Below, piece by piece: positions 42,183 through 50,834 of a DNA stretch of 64,000 nt; the stretch's first letter is position 1, and each line of letters opens with the position of its first letter. The notes under the pieces were generated by a model, which was given only the letters and a program-made list of their open reading frames with translations, was not told the DNA's origin and did not search any database. Position numbers and translations under genes: made by a program. The stretch lies in contig CAJTPK010000022.1 of assembly GCA_910578075.1 (NCBI GenBank), positions 1 through 64,000 on the forward strand. Direction: 5' to 3'. Source of the stretch: an uncultured Muribaculaceae bacterium. Its GTDB lineage: Bacteria > Bacteroidota > Bacteroidia > Bacteroidales > Muribaculaceae.

Positions 42183-42209
42183 ACGGAGAAAATTTTATTA
42201 AACGGACTT

Positions 42210-43487
42210 TTATTTGTCAGATTTTCCGGATTGTTGCTTCCTGTTGTCCCGGCGCCGGTTGTGCGGACGCGGTTGCTGTGATTGCTGTGGTTGCTGCGAC
42301 TGCTGAGATTGTTGTTTAGGCTGTCGTGGCGGCTGTTTGGGCTGTGGCTGTTTGGGCTGCTGTTGCGACTGCTTAGACTGCTGCGTCGGGGCTTTGCCGT
42401 TCTCCTGTTGACGACGGCGTTTGCGACGCTTTGAATTGTCGAAACGCGTGAGGCTCTCCTGTTCCACAAGGTCAACATATGCCGGCTTCTCCTTTTGCTT
42501 CTCATCGCTTACCTCAAGGGCGTCAACCTTTATGCCCTGTTTGTTGAGCGCGATTATTTCGAAAGCTCTTGACGCATCGATTGTCACCAGATTGGCAGGA
42601 ATCGATTTGTCTGTGGAATATGTAACCTTGCGGGCGAGAATATCCGGTTTGAAATAGAAATATGTAGCATCCTTGGTCTCGAGAGTCACATCTTTCGGGG
42701 GAAGCTTCTTCTGCGCCTCGCTGTAGGAATCGATTTCGAAATTAAGGCAGCATTTCAGTTTCGCACACTGTCCGGCGAGCTTCTGAGGATTCATTGAGAG
42801 ATCCTGCACTCTGGCGGCGCCGGTGCCTACTGATACGAAATGTGTCATCCAGCTTGAGCAGCACAATGGTCTGCCGCATGGCCCTATACCGCCGATGCGT
42901 CCTGCTTCCTGTCGCGCACCGATCTGTTTCATCTCGATGCGCACTTTGAAGGTATCAGCAAGGATGCGTATCAGTTTACGGAAATCCACACGCTCGTCAG
43001 CTATATAGTAGAATATCGCCTTGCCACCATCACCTTGATACTCGACATCGCCGATTTTCATGTTGAGTCCAAGTTCCTCAGCTATTTTACGAGAACGTAT
43101 CATCGTATCCTCCTCTCTGGAGGCAGCCTCGGCGGCTTTCTCAAGATCGGTCTGTGTAGCGAGACGGAACACCTTCTTCAGCTCTGTGTCAGCGCTGATG
43201 TTGGCTTTCTTCATCTGCAGACGCACCAGACGACCGATCATGCTTACACGTCCCACATCGTGTCCGGGAGCGCCCTCCACGGCCACCATATCTCCGATTT
43301 TAAGATCCAGACGGTTTGGGTTCGCATAGAATCCTGCGCGGGTGTTCTTGAACACCACTTCTACCACATCGAAATCATTGCCCGAGGATATGCCGTCGAG
43401 CCAGTTCGTTGCGAAGAGTTTACCGCGAGGACACTTGCATCCGCCACCGCATTTTTTCTTGTCAGTGTCTTTCTTTTCAGTATCCAC
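42210..43487 (-). CDS. PSP1-domain protein, RicT/YaaT family
   Basis: A 425-residue cytoplasmic protein. The N-terminal Cys cluster CGGGCKCPRG comes first, then the PSP1 domain (about 45-290) with GRIGGIGPCGRPLCCSSW and CAKLKCCLNFE. The last 70 residues are Gln/Pro/Arg-rich with many PKQ and QSQQ repeats, a tail absent from Firmicutes RicT. RicT helps control mRNA maturation by RNase Y in Bacillus. Here the RNase Y gene is 10 bp upstream in the same transcript, which suggests the same partnership. Confidence 0.85.
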   Translation of the reverse strand: MDTEKKDTDKKKCGGGCKCPRGKLFATNWLDGISSGNDFDVVEVVFKNTRAGFYANPNRLDLKIGDMVAVEGAPGHDVGRVSMIGRLVRLQMKKANISADTELKKVFRLATQTDLEKAAEAASREEDTMIRSRKIAEELGLNMKIGDVEYQGDGGKAIFYYIADERVDFRKLIRILADTFKVRIEMKQIGARQEAGRIGGIGPCGRPLCCSSWMTHFVSVGTGAARVQDLSMNPQKLAGQCAKLKCCLNFEIDSYSEAQKKLPPKDVTLETKDATYFYFKPDILARKVTYSTDKSIPANLVTIDASRAFEIIALNKQGIKVDALEVSDEKQKEKPAYVDLVEQESLTRFDNSKRRKRRRQQENGKAPTQQSKQSQQQPKQPQPKQPPRQPKQQSQQSQQPQQSQQPRPHNRRRDNRKQQSGKSDK

Positions 43488-43497
43488 GTGTCAGATC

Positions 43498-45039
43498 TTA
43501 TTTTGCAAAACTGATGGAACGGGTCTCGCGGATCACGGTAATCTTTACCTGTCCGGGGTATGTGAGCTCATCCTGAATCTTCTTCGCTATCTCAGCCGAC
43601 AGTTTCTCGGTTTCCTCATCAGTAATCTTATCCGCACCGACAATCACGCGGAGCTCGCGTCCGGCCTGGATTGCATAAGTCTTGATAACGCCGGGATATG
43701 ACATTGCAAGTTGCTCAAGATCGTTGAGACGCTTGATGTATGCCTCGACAATCTCACGGCGTGCACCGGGACGCGCACCGGAAATAGCATCGCATACCTG
43801 CACGATCGGTGCGAGCAGTGATGTCATCTCAACCTCCTCATGGTGGGCACCGATGGCATTGCATATTTCGGGTTTCTCTTTGAATTTCTCGGCAAGCTTC
43901 ATTCCGAAGAGAGCGTGGGGGAGTTCCGGCTCGTCATCAGGCACTTTACCTATGTCATGGAGCAATCCTGCGCGACGTGCCTTTTTCGGATTGAGTCCGA
44001 GTTCGGAGGCCATCACAGCGCAGAGATTGGCTGTCTCGCGGGAGTGCTGGAGCAGGTTCTGACCATAAGAGGAGCGATATTTCATTTTGCCGACCATGCG
44101 GATGAGTTCAGGATGCAAGCCATGGATTCCGAGGTCGATGGCAGTGCGTTTACCTGTCTCGATAATCTCCTCCTCAACCTGTTTGCGCACTTTTGCAACA
44201 ACCTCTTCGATACGAGCCGGATGGATTCTACCGTCTACCACGAGCTGGTGAAGAGCAAGGCGGGCTATTTCGCGGCGAACAGGGTCGAATCCGGAAAGCA
44301 CGATTGCCTCGGGGGTGTCGTCTACGATGATCTCAATTCCTGTCGCAGCCTCAAGAGCGCGTATGTTGCGTCCTTCTCGACCGATGATACGACCTTTGAT
44401 CTCATCGTTGTCAATATGGAATACTGTTACTGAATTTTCCACGGCAGCCTCTGTGGCTACGCGCTGAATGGACTGTATTACGATGCGTTTAGCCTCTTTT
44501 GTGGCGGTCATGCGGGCATCGTCCATGATGTCGTTGATATATCCTGCTGCAGCTGTCTTAGCTTCATCTTTAAGAGACTCCACAAGTTTCTCCTTTGCCT
44601 CGTCTGCCGAGAGTCCGGAGATGCGTTCCAGCTCTTCGGTTATCTGGCGGTGCAGATGGTCAACCTCTGTCTGACGAGCATCGATAACGGCTTCCCTGTT
44701 GTCAAGATTACCCTTGAGGGTGTCAAGTTCCTTCTTGCGGCGTGAATTCTCATTCTGCTGCTGGTTCAGCTGCATTTCGCGCTGCTTGTTACGCGCCTCG
44801 GCTGCCTGCGCCTTTTGCATCTTCTGGCTCGCTGTGCGCTCCGCATCACCGAGAATTTTCATCTCCTCCTCCTTGGCCTGAAGGATTTTTTTCTCTTTTA
44901 TCACCTCAGCCTCGCGGTTTGCATCCTCCAGGATAGAATTGGCGCGTGAAGAGGCATTCTTTTTGCTGATCACGGTAGCCGCCACATATCCTATGATGGC
45001 TGCTGCCGCCGCAATTATGATCCATATTGCTGTTTCCAT
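43498..45039 (-). CDS. rny: Ribonuclease Y
   Basis: A 513-residue membrane-anchored endoribonuclease: N-terminal TM helix (about 4-22), a long coiled coil (about 30-185), KH domain with GRIIGREGRNIRALEAATG and HD domain with LLHDIGKVPDDEPE and AIGAHHEEVEM. It starts bulk mRNA decay in many bacteria. It is followed at once by the RicT-family gene. Confidence 0.97.
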   Translation of the reverse strand: METAIWIIIAAAAAIIGYVAATVISKKNASSRANSILEDANREAEVIKEKKILQAKEEEMKILGDAERTASQKMQKAQAAEARNKQREMQLNQQQNENSRRKKELDTLKGNLDNREAVIDARQTEVDHLHRQITEELERISGLSADEAKEKLVESLKDEAKTAAAGYINDIMDDARMTATKEAKRIVIQSIQRVATEAAVENSVTVFHIDNDEIKGRIIGREGRNIRALEAATGIEIIVDDTPEAIVLSGFDPVRREIARLALHQLVVDGRIHPARIEEVVAKVRKQVEEEIIETGKRTAIDLGIHGLHPELIRMVGKMKYRSSYGQNLLQHSRETANLCAVMASELGLNPKKARRAGLLHDIGKVPDDEPELPHALFGMKLAEKFKEKPEICNAIGAHHEEVEMTSLLAPIVQVCDAISGARPGARREIVEAYIKRLNDLEQLAMSYPGVIKTYAIQAGRELRVIVGADKITDEETEKLSAEIAKKIQDELTYPGQVKITVIRETRSISFAK

Positions 45040-45095
45040 GCGTATGTTGTTGTAAATTTAGTTGTTATAATTAGTTTAAATTAATTCAATATATA

Positions 45096-45145
45096 ACGAC
45101 ATGACGGTGGCTGCCGCTCCGGTGTCGAGGTGCGGCCGCTGTCGT
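45096..45145. ncRNA. Structured intergenic hairpin between zapA and rny
   Basis: ACGACA (45096-45101) pairs with TGTCGT (45140-45145), and inside a GCCGC/GCGGC stem forms. The GC-rich block stands out in an AT-rich gap (45040-45183). No U-run follows. It could be an attenuator, an mRNA processing site or a small RNA. I do not recognise a family. Confidence 0.3.
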
Positions 45146-45183
45146 ATGTGGCAGGAATAAAAAGTGGAAAAGTGGAATTTGGT

Positions 45184-45474
45184 TCAGGGGCGTAGAATGC
45201 TGTCGATTTTGCCAAGGCATTCCTCAGCCTTGCCTATCGCCTCTTGATATTTGACGGACAGCTCCTTATAGTGAGAAGCGTATTGATATACCATCATGGC
45301 GAGGAGCCCTTTTTCAGAGCGTTTCGGAAAATTGCGTCTCCATGTGGCATAGAGTTTGTTTATCTCATCCTCTACGCTTCTGGTCAGTTCCTGATTCTGG
45401 AACGGGACGGTGAGCTTTATCGGCTCTCCGCCTATGTTGATTTCCATATTTATCTTTTCCTGATCTTTCATCAT
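45184..45474 (-). CDS. zapA: Cell division protein ZapA
   Basis: A 96-residue protein with the ZapA N-terminal beta part (INIGGEPIKLTVP), the core RSVEDEINKLYATWR and a C-terminal helix. It bundles FtsZ filaments. Its ATG overlaps the stop of the upstream coiled-coil gene by 4 bp, and rny follows in the conserved Bacteroidetes order. Confidence 0.88.
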   Translation of the reverse strand: MMKDQEKINMEINIGGEPIKLTVPFQNQELTRSVEDEINKLYATWRRNFPKRSEKGLLAMMVYQYASHYKELSVKYQEAIGKAEECLGKIDSILRP

Positions 45475-45764
45475 TCCTTAAGCATTGCGATGCAGCGGTC
45501 GATGTTTCTGATCAATCCGGCTATGATGCGTCTGGTGTCGACAAGGGAGTCGGGACTTTCCGCAAGCCTGTGCGACACACTGAGGTATTCTACGTCAAGC
45601 AGAGCCTTGTCGCGAACTTTCAACGCTTCTGCCTCTTTGCTACGCAGGTCAGCGTTCTCTTCCTCAAGCTCCCTGTTTCTTTCACGCAGGGATTCCATCT
45701 CTTTGCGAAGCTCGTCTTCACGGGCCTCAAGCTGTTCGAGAATACTTAGAAGCGACTGTGCCAT
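45471..45764 (-). CDS. Small coiled-coil protein upstream of zapA
   Basis: A 97-residue protein, mostly a leucine-heptad coiled coil (LEAREDELRKEMESLRERNR, about 5-60), then a helical tail ending NIDRCIAML. By position and shape it resembles ZapB-like partners of ZapA, but no sequence signature confirms this. It overlaps zapA by 4 bp, so the two are translationally coupled. Confidence 0.7.
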   Translation of the reverse strand: MAQSLLSILEQLEAREDELRKEMESLRERNRELEEENADLRSKEAEALKVRDKALLDVEYLSVSHRLAESPDSLVDTRRIIAGLIRNIDRCIAMLKE

Positions 45765-45780
45765 CGATGCCGAATTTTCA

Positions 45781-45812
45781 CAAAATTACGAAAAAATATT
45801 CACATCTCCAAA
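45781..45812 (-). promoter_or_regulatory. Promoter of the zapA-rny operon
   Basis: Minus-strand TAATTTTG (45781-45788) and TTTG (45809-45812) are 20 bp apart. The region lies between the operon start and the 3' end of lptD. Confidence 0.65.
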
Positions 45813-45818
45813 ACAAAA

Positions 45819-48644
45819 TCAATACCAGCGGATGTTGTTGCTTACTTGCGAACGTTTGTCGTATTTGAGATCTTTGAGCAGAGAGGATTTCACTGCAATG
45901 TGGAAATTATATGATTTATACGGTCCCATAGGAACGAATGATGCAGTCATGGTGAAGCAATGAAGATCGCGCGAGATAGAGCAGTTCATATAGGCTATCT
46001 TCTTAAGCTCGAAATTATAGGATGCTGAGAAGGAGAAGTTCCAGTTCTTGGTAGGTCGTATGTTTCCGTTGAACGACAGGTTCTGCGTCCACTTGCCTTT
46101 ATAGTCCATTTTCACCTTGTCAAATTCTCCGTATCCGTAGTTTATTGAGTAGTTCACAGATAGACTCCACGGGCAGTCCCATTTGGCATAGCCGTCTGAG
46201 TCACTGCCTTCTTCGCTGTCTCCGGTCTTGTTGCGTCGTTTTGCCTCGGCGCGGTTGGAGAAGCTCTCTTCCTCTGTGGTCTCATCCTCCTCATTATCGG
46301 AGGCGTTATTGTTTTTCTTGTCGTCTTTGTTTTTTCGCTTGAAGGTGTCGTTGTTGAAGGTGTAGGAGAAAGATGTTCCCGTAGAGGCGAGCTTATACAG
46401 GCCTTTGCCCTCCTGCCAGCGGTAACGGTTAACCTGACGTTCTCGACCGTTGGCGTCAAGCTTATATACGTATGGATCCCAGGTAGCGGATAGGTTCAGA
46501 TTGAAATTCTTTACAAGCCTTAGCATTATCGAAGTCTGGAGCGGACTCAGTTTTAGGGAGTCTGCGGCAAAGTTGTAGCTCGAGCTGAGCGAAAGATTCT
46601 CGATCAGCGACACTTTCCTTGAGCCTGTCGAGTCATTTTCGTCCTTGACTTTCATCTCAAGGTTATTGGCGATATTGAGCGAAACCGATCCGCTTTTTCC
46701 GCGTCCCGGAACACCGAATATGCCGTGAGAGAAATATGAGTAATCGACGCGATGATTTTTGCCGGCCTGGTCTGTGTATGCATAGTAGTCGTAATATCCC
46801 CACATCGGATGTCCGAAGTCGGGATTCCAGTTGAACGACAAGGTCGGGGTTATGACATGGCGGATCATCTGCACTTTGTCACCAAGGAATTTCATCGGTT
46901 TGTAGAAGCCGTATACTTTGGTGTCGAAAGCCAGAGATGCGTTGAAATCGAATATGTTGTAGAATCCATGGGTGGTGTCCTGAATCTCGCGCGAAGCCTG
47001 TGTGTCCCATTGGCGACGGATCTTGGAGGTATACATCCTGTCGTTTAGAGAGATAGAGGGGGAGAGGTTGAGATAGTTGAATATCGAGAATGTCGCGCTC
47101 ACCGGCACGGAATGACGCATACCGTTGCGCCAGTCTTTTATAAGGCTCTTCTTGAAGAATACATCCTGCTGCGCGGTGAGTGAGTTCTGGAACTGTCCGG
47201 AATATGAAAGTTTGATTTTTTCATACCATCTCTCGCCGCCTACCGATCTTTTTCTCTTGAAAGGAGCAAGCTGAGACATTGTTACGGTGAGGTTCGGGAA
47301 CGACACGGCAAGCGTGGAGTCTTGCGAGCGCTGCGCGATATTGGCTGTTGCAGAGAAACTCCATTTCGAACCGGGACGTCGGTAAGTGGCGTTGACGGTT
47401 GATGATTTGGTGTTCTCCGTGAAGTTCTGATTATAATATGAGTTCAGGTCATTGCGTGAATATCCTGAAGTCGCGAAGTTTACAGATGCAGAGAAATTCA
47501 ATGCGGGATTTGCCTTGGTGTCCTGCTGGTGGCTCCAGATAACCTGGAAGTTCTGCATTTTAGAGTAGTCGGGCGATCCCTTGTCTCCGGTGATTGTGGT
47601 TAGGAAAGAGACATCAAATGATCCCCTGAATTTATATCTCTTCACGTATGATGAATGCGCGGAGACACCCCAGGAGCCTTTTGTATAGATCTCACCACGG
47701 AGGGCGAGGTCAACATTGTCATTTATGGCAAAATAGTAACCGCCGTCGCGCAGGTAGAACCCTCGGTTGTAATCATCACCGAAAGATGGGAAGATCACAC
47801 CGCTTGAATATTTTTCAGAGAAGGGGAAATATCCGAAAGGGAGGGCAAGAGGCAAAGGTATTCCTACCAGCTCCATATAGCCGGGACCGGTCACGACATC
47901 TTTTTTAGGACGGACCTTGCCTTTTGTGATACGGAAGCCGAAGTGGGGATGCTCATGGTCATCGCAAGTGGTGTAGAAGCCATCTTCGAGGAAGAAGCTG
48001 CCGTCAGGATTTTTTTTTGCTTTGCTTCCTATAAGGAATCCGTCTTGCTGTTCGGTTATTACATCCGTGATGTAGCCTCGTTCGGTCTTGAAATTATATT
48101 TCATCCCTTTCGACTCGTATTCATCACCACCTTGCTGAAACACAGGATTCCCCTGAAGTTCACCTACCGAGTCGATTACTCCGGCTGCATAGACAGTGGA
48201 GCTGTCGAGTTCCATGCGGATTTCCGCGGAGTTAAGTTTGAACTCACCATAGTCCACATTTCCATCTCCGTAAAGATAAGCGTTGTTTTGCCCTGCGAGC
48301 ACGAGGGAGTCTTTTGCCGAGAAATTGATTACATTGTCTATGTCAACTTTCTCACGGATAATCTTTGAGAATCCTTTCCTGTCGTCTGATATAGAGTCTT
48401 TTTGTTCGCCGCTATGTGAAAGGGTGCTGTCGGTGGTTAATCCGGCGGGGATGCTGTCTGTCAGCGAGTCTGTCTTAAGAGTCCGGCGGAGCGATGTTTC
48501 AGGCAATGGTTTTATATCCGACAGCCTGACAGTGGTGTCGGATACGCCGGCCTTGGTCGCCACCCGGCGCGGAGTGGTGTTTTTCTGAGCCCAGGCAAAC
48601 CCTAAAGCGAGGATTATTGCAATATATATTATAAGTTGCCTCAA
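45819..48644 (-). CDS. lptD: LptD-like LPS assembly outer-membrane protein
   Basis: A protein of about 941 residues. After the signal peptide (QLIIYIAIILALGFAWAQ) comes an OstA-like N-terminal domain (about 110-270; SAKDSLVLAGQNNAYLYGDG, TERGYITDVI), then a long aromatic beta barrel with repeated alternating strands and an acidic, Lys-rich insert near 800-840. It inserts lipopolysaccharide into the outer membrane. The frame is open to an ATG at 48716, but that lies before the predicted transcript start (about 48707). The TTG at 48644, directly before the signal peptide, fits better. The C-terminal W/Y residue is usual for a barrel. Confidence 0.85.
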   Translation of the reverse strand: MRQLIIYIAIILALGFAWAQKNTTPRRVATKAGVSDTTVRLSDIKPLPETSLRRTLKTDSLTDSIPAGLTTDSTLSHSGEQKDSISDDRKGFSKIIREKVDIDNVINFSAKDSLVLAGQNNAYLYGDGNVDYGEFKLNSAEIRMELDSSTVYAAGVIDSVGELQGNPVFQQGGDEYESKGMKYNFKTERGYITDVITEQQDGFLIGSKAKKNPDGSFFLEDGFYTTCDDHEHPHFGFRITKGKVRPKKDVVTGPGYMELVGIPLPLALPFGYFPFSEKYSSGVIFPSFGDDYNRGFYLRDGGYYFAINDNVDLALRGEIYTKGSWGVSAHSSYVKRYKFRGSFDVSFLTTITGDKGSPDYSKMQNFQVIWSHQQDTKANPALNFSASVNFATSGYSRNDLNSYYNQNFTENTKSSTVNATYRRPGSKWSFSATANIAQRSQDSTLAVSFPNLTVTMSQLAPFKRKRSVGGERWYEKIKLSYSGQFQNSLTAQQDVFFKKSLIKDWRNGMRHSVPVSATFSIFNYLNLSPSISLNDRMYTSKIRRQWDTQASREIQDTTHGFYNIFDFNASLAFDTKVYGFYKPMKFLGDKVQMIRHVITPTLSFNWNPDFGHPMWGYYDYYAYTDQAGKNHRVDYSYFSHGIFGVPGRGKSGSVSLNIANNLEMKVKDENDSTGSRKVSLIENLSLSSSYNFAADSLKLSPLQTSIMLRLVKNFNLNLSATWDPYVYKLDANGRERQVNRYRWQEGKGLYKLASTGTSFSYTFNNDTFKRKNKDDKKNNNASDNEEDETTEEESFSNRAEAKRRNKTGDSEEGSDSDGYAKWDCPWSLSVNYSINYGYGEFDKVKMDYKGKWTQNLSFNGNIRPTKNWNFSFSASYNFELKKIAYMNCSISRDLHCFTMTASFVPMGPYKSYNFHIAVKSSLLKDLKYDKRSQVSNNIRWY

Positions 48645-48682
48645 TTGCGGCGGATGTTCGTGGTTAGAAGAATTGTGGGTTG

Positions 48683-48703
48683 GCACTGCGCAATGCGCAG
48701 TGC
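48683..48703. repeat. Perfect 21-bp palindrome at the lptD transcript start
   Basis: GCACTGCGCA and TGCGCAGTGC flank a single A. The site lies immediately downstream of the lptD -7 box, in the 5' leader. It could be an operator, an RNA hairpin, or a copy of a dispersed TGCGCAGTGC-type intergenic repeat. Confidence 0.75.
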
Positions 48704-48713
48704 ACACAACATG

Positions 48714-48721
48714 CAAAGTTA
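48714..48721 (-). promoter_or_regulatory. -7 box for lptD
   Basis: TAACTTTG on the minus strand matches TAnnTTTG and overlaps the ATG at 48716, arguing against that start codon. Confidence 0.55.
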
Positions 48722-48759
48722 GCCATAATTGGAGACTTCGCCAAATCCTTTAAGCTTTT

Positions 48760-49323
48760 TTAGCCGAATAGCGCATGAAGGTGCATGAAACGGGCGAGTG
48801 TGTCGGGGCCGTGGTGTTCCATTGATGCCATGACTCTTGCAAGATCTTTCTCTTTGCGGATGTCTCCCGATTTGGAGAAAAACTTATCGGCATAGCATAT
48901 GAGTTTTTCCTCAAGGGTGATGGGGAGCATTTCGCGATGGGGGAGAGGAAGTTGCTGGCGTATTATGTCGTCTACGCTCAATCCGGATCCTGTGTGGCGT
49001 TCACAGACGAGCGCGTGCCGGGGGTATCCCTCTTTATCGAGGATTTTTCTGCCTTCCACTCCATGGCAAATGTATGGTAGCGAGCCATGGCAATGGATTC
49101 CCGGTGCATCGCATAGATATATGCCGATGTCATGAAGCATGGCCGCAGAGGCCACGAAGTCTATGTCGACTTCGAGGTCTCTGCGGTTGATGCATTCAAG
49201 AGCCTTGTCCCTGACTTTCTCGCTGTGTATCACCAGCGTTTCGTAAAGCGGGGTTCCAGGCTGATAGTATTTTTCAATAATCCTGAGCGGATCAATCAAA
49301 TTCGATGATTTCACACCATCCAT
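48760..49323 (-). CDS. HD-domain phosphohydrolase-like protein
   Basis: A protein of about 187 residues with an HD/HDIG domain: HSEKVRDKALE, SAAMLHDIGIYLC, ICHGVEGRKIL and a final Asp in ICYADKFFSKS. Such proteins hydrolyse phosphate esters of nucleotides; the substrate here is unknown. ATG at 49323 is chosen. The frame is open upstream, but those residues run antisense-free through ilvE coding sequence with no family similarity. The start lies 31 bp inside the end of ilvE, so translation is coupled. Confidence 0.8.
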   Translation of the reverse strand: MDGVKSSNLIDPLRIIEKYYQPGTPLYETLVIHSEKVRDKALECINRRDLEVDIDFVASAAMLHDIGIYLCDAPGIHCHGSLPYICHGVEGRKILDKEGYPRHALVCERHTGSGLSVDDIIRQQLPLPHREMLPITLEEKLICYADKFFSKSGDIRKEKDLARVMASMEHHGPDTLARFMHLHALFG

Positions 49324-50323
49324 GTGTATCCTCCTCTTCTCCAAGCTGAATGCCACGAAGTTTGTTATAGAGCAATGTGGATTTCGGACCGGGTGTGCCG
49401 TCAGGGCAATATGTGAATGTGCGGTCCATATCAAGGTCGTGGATCTCACCGATCGGGGAGATGACGGCTGCTGTTCCGCAATTTCCGGTCTCTTCAAATG
49501 TCTCCAGCTCTTCGTATGGCACATGACGGCGTTCCACAGTCATTCCGAGGTCTTCAGCGATGCTGCGTAAGCTCATGTTTGTGATGGAAGGCAGGATAGA
49601 TTCGCTGTCGGGTGTTATATAGCTGTTGCCACGGATACCAAAGAAGTTTGCGGCTCCGCATTCGTCGAGATATTTTTTCTCTTTGGGGTCAAGATAGAGC
49701 ATAACTGCATATCCGAGGTCGTGAGCTTTCTCTCCTGCAACCAAGGATGCCGCATAATTGCCGCCAACCTTTATCGAGCCGGTTCCTTTGGGGGCTACAC
49801 GGTCATATTCGCGTGACAGGCATACTCTGCAAGGTTTGAATCCGGTCTTGAAGTAAGGCCCGACGGGAGAAACAAGCATCACAACCATGTACTCGTCAGC
49901 TGGCTTCACACCGACACGGGGTGACATGCCGATCTGGAACGGGCGGATATAGAGGGATGCTCCGGAACCATAAGGTGGAATGAAGCGCTCGTTGAGCTTG
50001 ACAACCTTGCGCACCATCTCGCAGAAAATCTCTTCGGGCATGGGCTCCATTTTGATTCCTTCGGCACTTCTGATGAACCTGCGGGCATTTTCCTCCATTC
50101 TGAATACTCTGACTTTTCCGTCTTTCCCGCGGAAAGCTTTCAGACCCTCGAAGGATTCCTGTCCGTAGTGAAGACATGTGGCGGCGATGTGGATAGGTAT
50201 ATACTCGGAGTCGCTGACTTCGATATCACCCCATTTGCCGTCCTTGAATGTGCATCTTACATTGAAGTCGGTGGGAACATAACCAAAGGGGAGCTCTTCC
50301 CATTTAATGTCGGGTGTTTCCAT
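49292..50323 (-). CDS. ilvE: Branched-chain amino-acid aminotransferase
   Basis: A 343-residue PLP enzyme of fold type IV. Motifs include HYGQESFEGLKAFRGKDG, SLYIRPFQIG, the catalytic Lys in KVGGNYAASLVAGEKA, DECGAANFFGI and ETGNCGTAAVISPIGEI. It interconverts Leu, Ile and Val with their keto acids. The end overlaps the start of the HD-domain gene. Confidence 0.96.
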   Translation of the reverse strand: METPDIKWEELPFGYVPTDFNVRCTFKDGKWGDIEVSDSEYIPIHIAATCLHYGQESFEGLKAFRGKDGKVRVFRMEENARRFIRSAEGIKMEPMPEEIFCEMVRKVVKLNERFIPPYGSGASLYIRPFQIGMSPRVGVKPADEYMVVMLVSPVGPYFKTGFKPCRVCLSREYDRVAPKGTGSIKVGGNYAASLVAGEKAHDLGYAVMLYLDPKEKKYLDECGAANFFGIRGNSYITPDSESILPSITNMSLRSIAEDLGMTVERRHVPYEELETFEETGNCGTAAVISPIGEIHDLDMDRTFTYCPDGTPGPKSTLLYNKLRGIQLGEEEDTHGWCEIIEFD

Positions 50324-50384
50324 GTGTCTGTTGTGTATTTAGATTTAAAATATGTGTATTTAGACTTAATACTTAATATTGGAG

Positions 50385-50717
50385 TCAGACCGCAACTTTG
50401 CAAGTGAGGTCGCCAACCTTGACGATATATACTCCGTGGGTGGGCAATTGCAGACGGGATGTGCCGGAGGGCAGAGTCTCGCTGCTGACGAGGCGTCCGA
50501 GAATTGTGAACACCTTTATCTGCACTTGCTTTGTGCTTGTGACGGATATCGCCCCGGGAGATGCCTTGATCTCAAGTTCGGTATCCTTCATCACCGATTT
50601 GGCATTGGCGACCTGTTCTGTCTTGACCTGTTCCCATCCTGCCGGAGCCGCATTGGCAGCGGAGACCATGGCTATGCAAACCATGACAGTCAGGGTATAT
50701 TTGGTCAATTTTCTCAT
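50385..50717 (-). CDS. Small secreted protein with T9SS-like C-terminal tail
   Basis: A 110-residue protein: signal peptide (MVSAANA), then a short domain. Its second half, VFTILGRLVSSETLPSG, then LQLPTHGVYIVKV, resembles the end of type IX sorting domains (G-x-L.. and GVYIVKV). The gene is almost only signal peptide plus sorting-like domain, so it may be a stripped cargo or a structural protein. Function unknown. Confidence 0.6.
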   Translation of the reverse strand: MRKLTKYTLTVMVCIAMVSAANAAPAGWEQVKTEQVANAKSVMKDTELEIKASPGAISVTSTKQVQIKVFTILGRLVSSETLPSGTSRLQLPTHGVYIVKVGDLTCKVAV

Positions 50718-50834
50718 GTCGCTTGTTTTAATTTCGTAAAGTTACAAAATCTTTTTTAATAAGAGGTGCCGTTTGGGTATAAAAAATGAGGACTCGCCTG
50801 TCGGCAAGTCCTCGATTTATATAAGGGGAATGGA

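Noticed and set aside
45040..45183. Possible 6S RNA downstream of zapA
   Set aside because: 6S RNA follows zapA in some bacteria, but the gap is short and lacks the long bubble structure.
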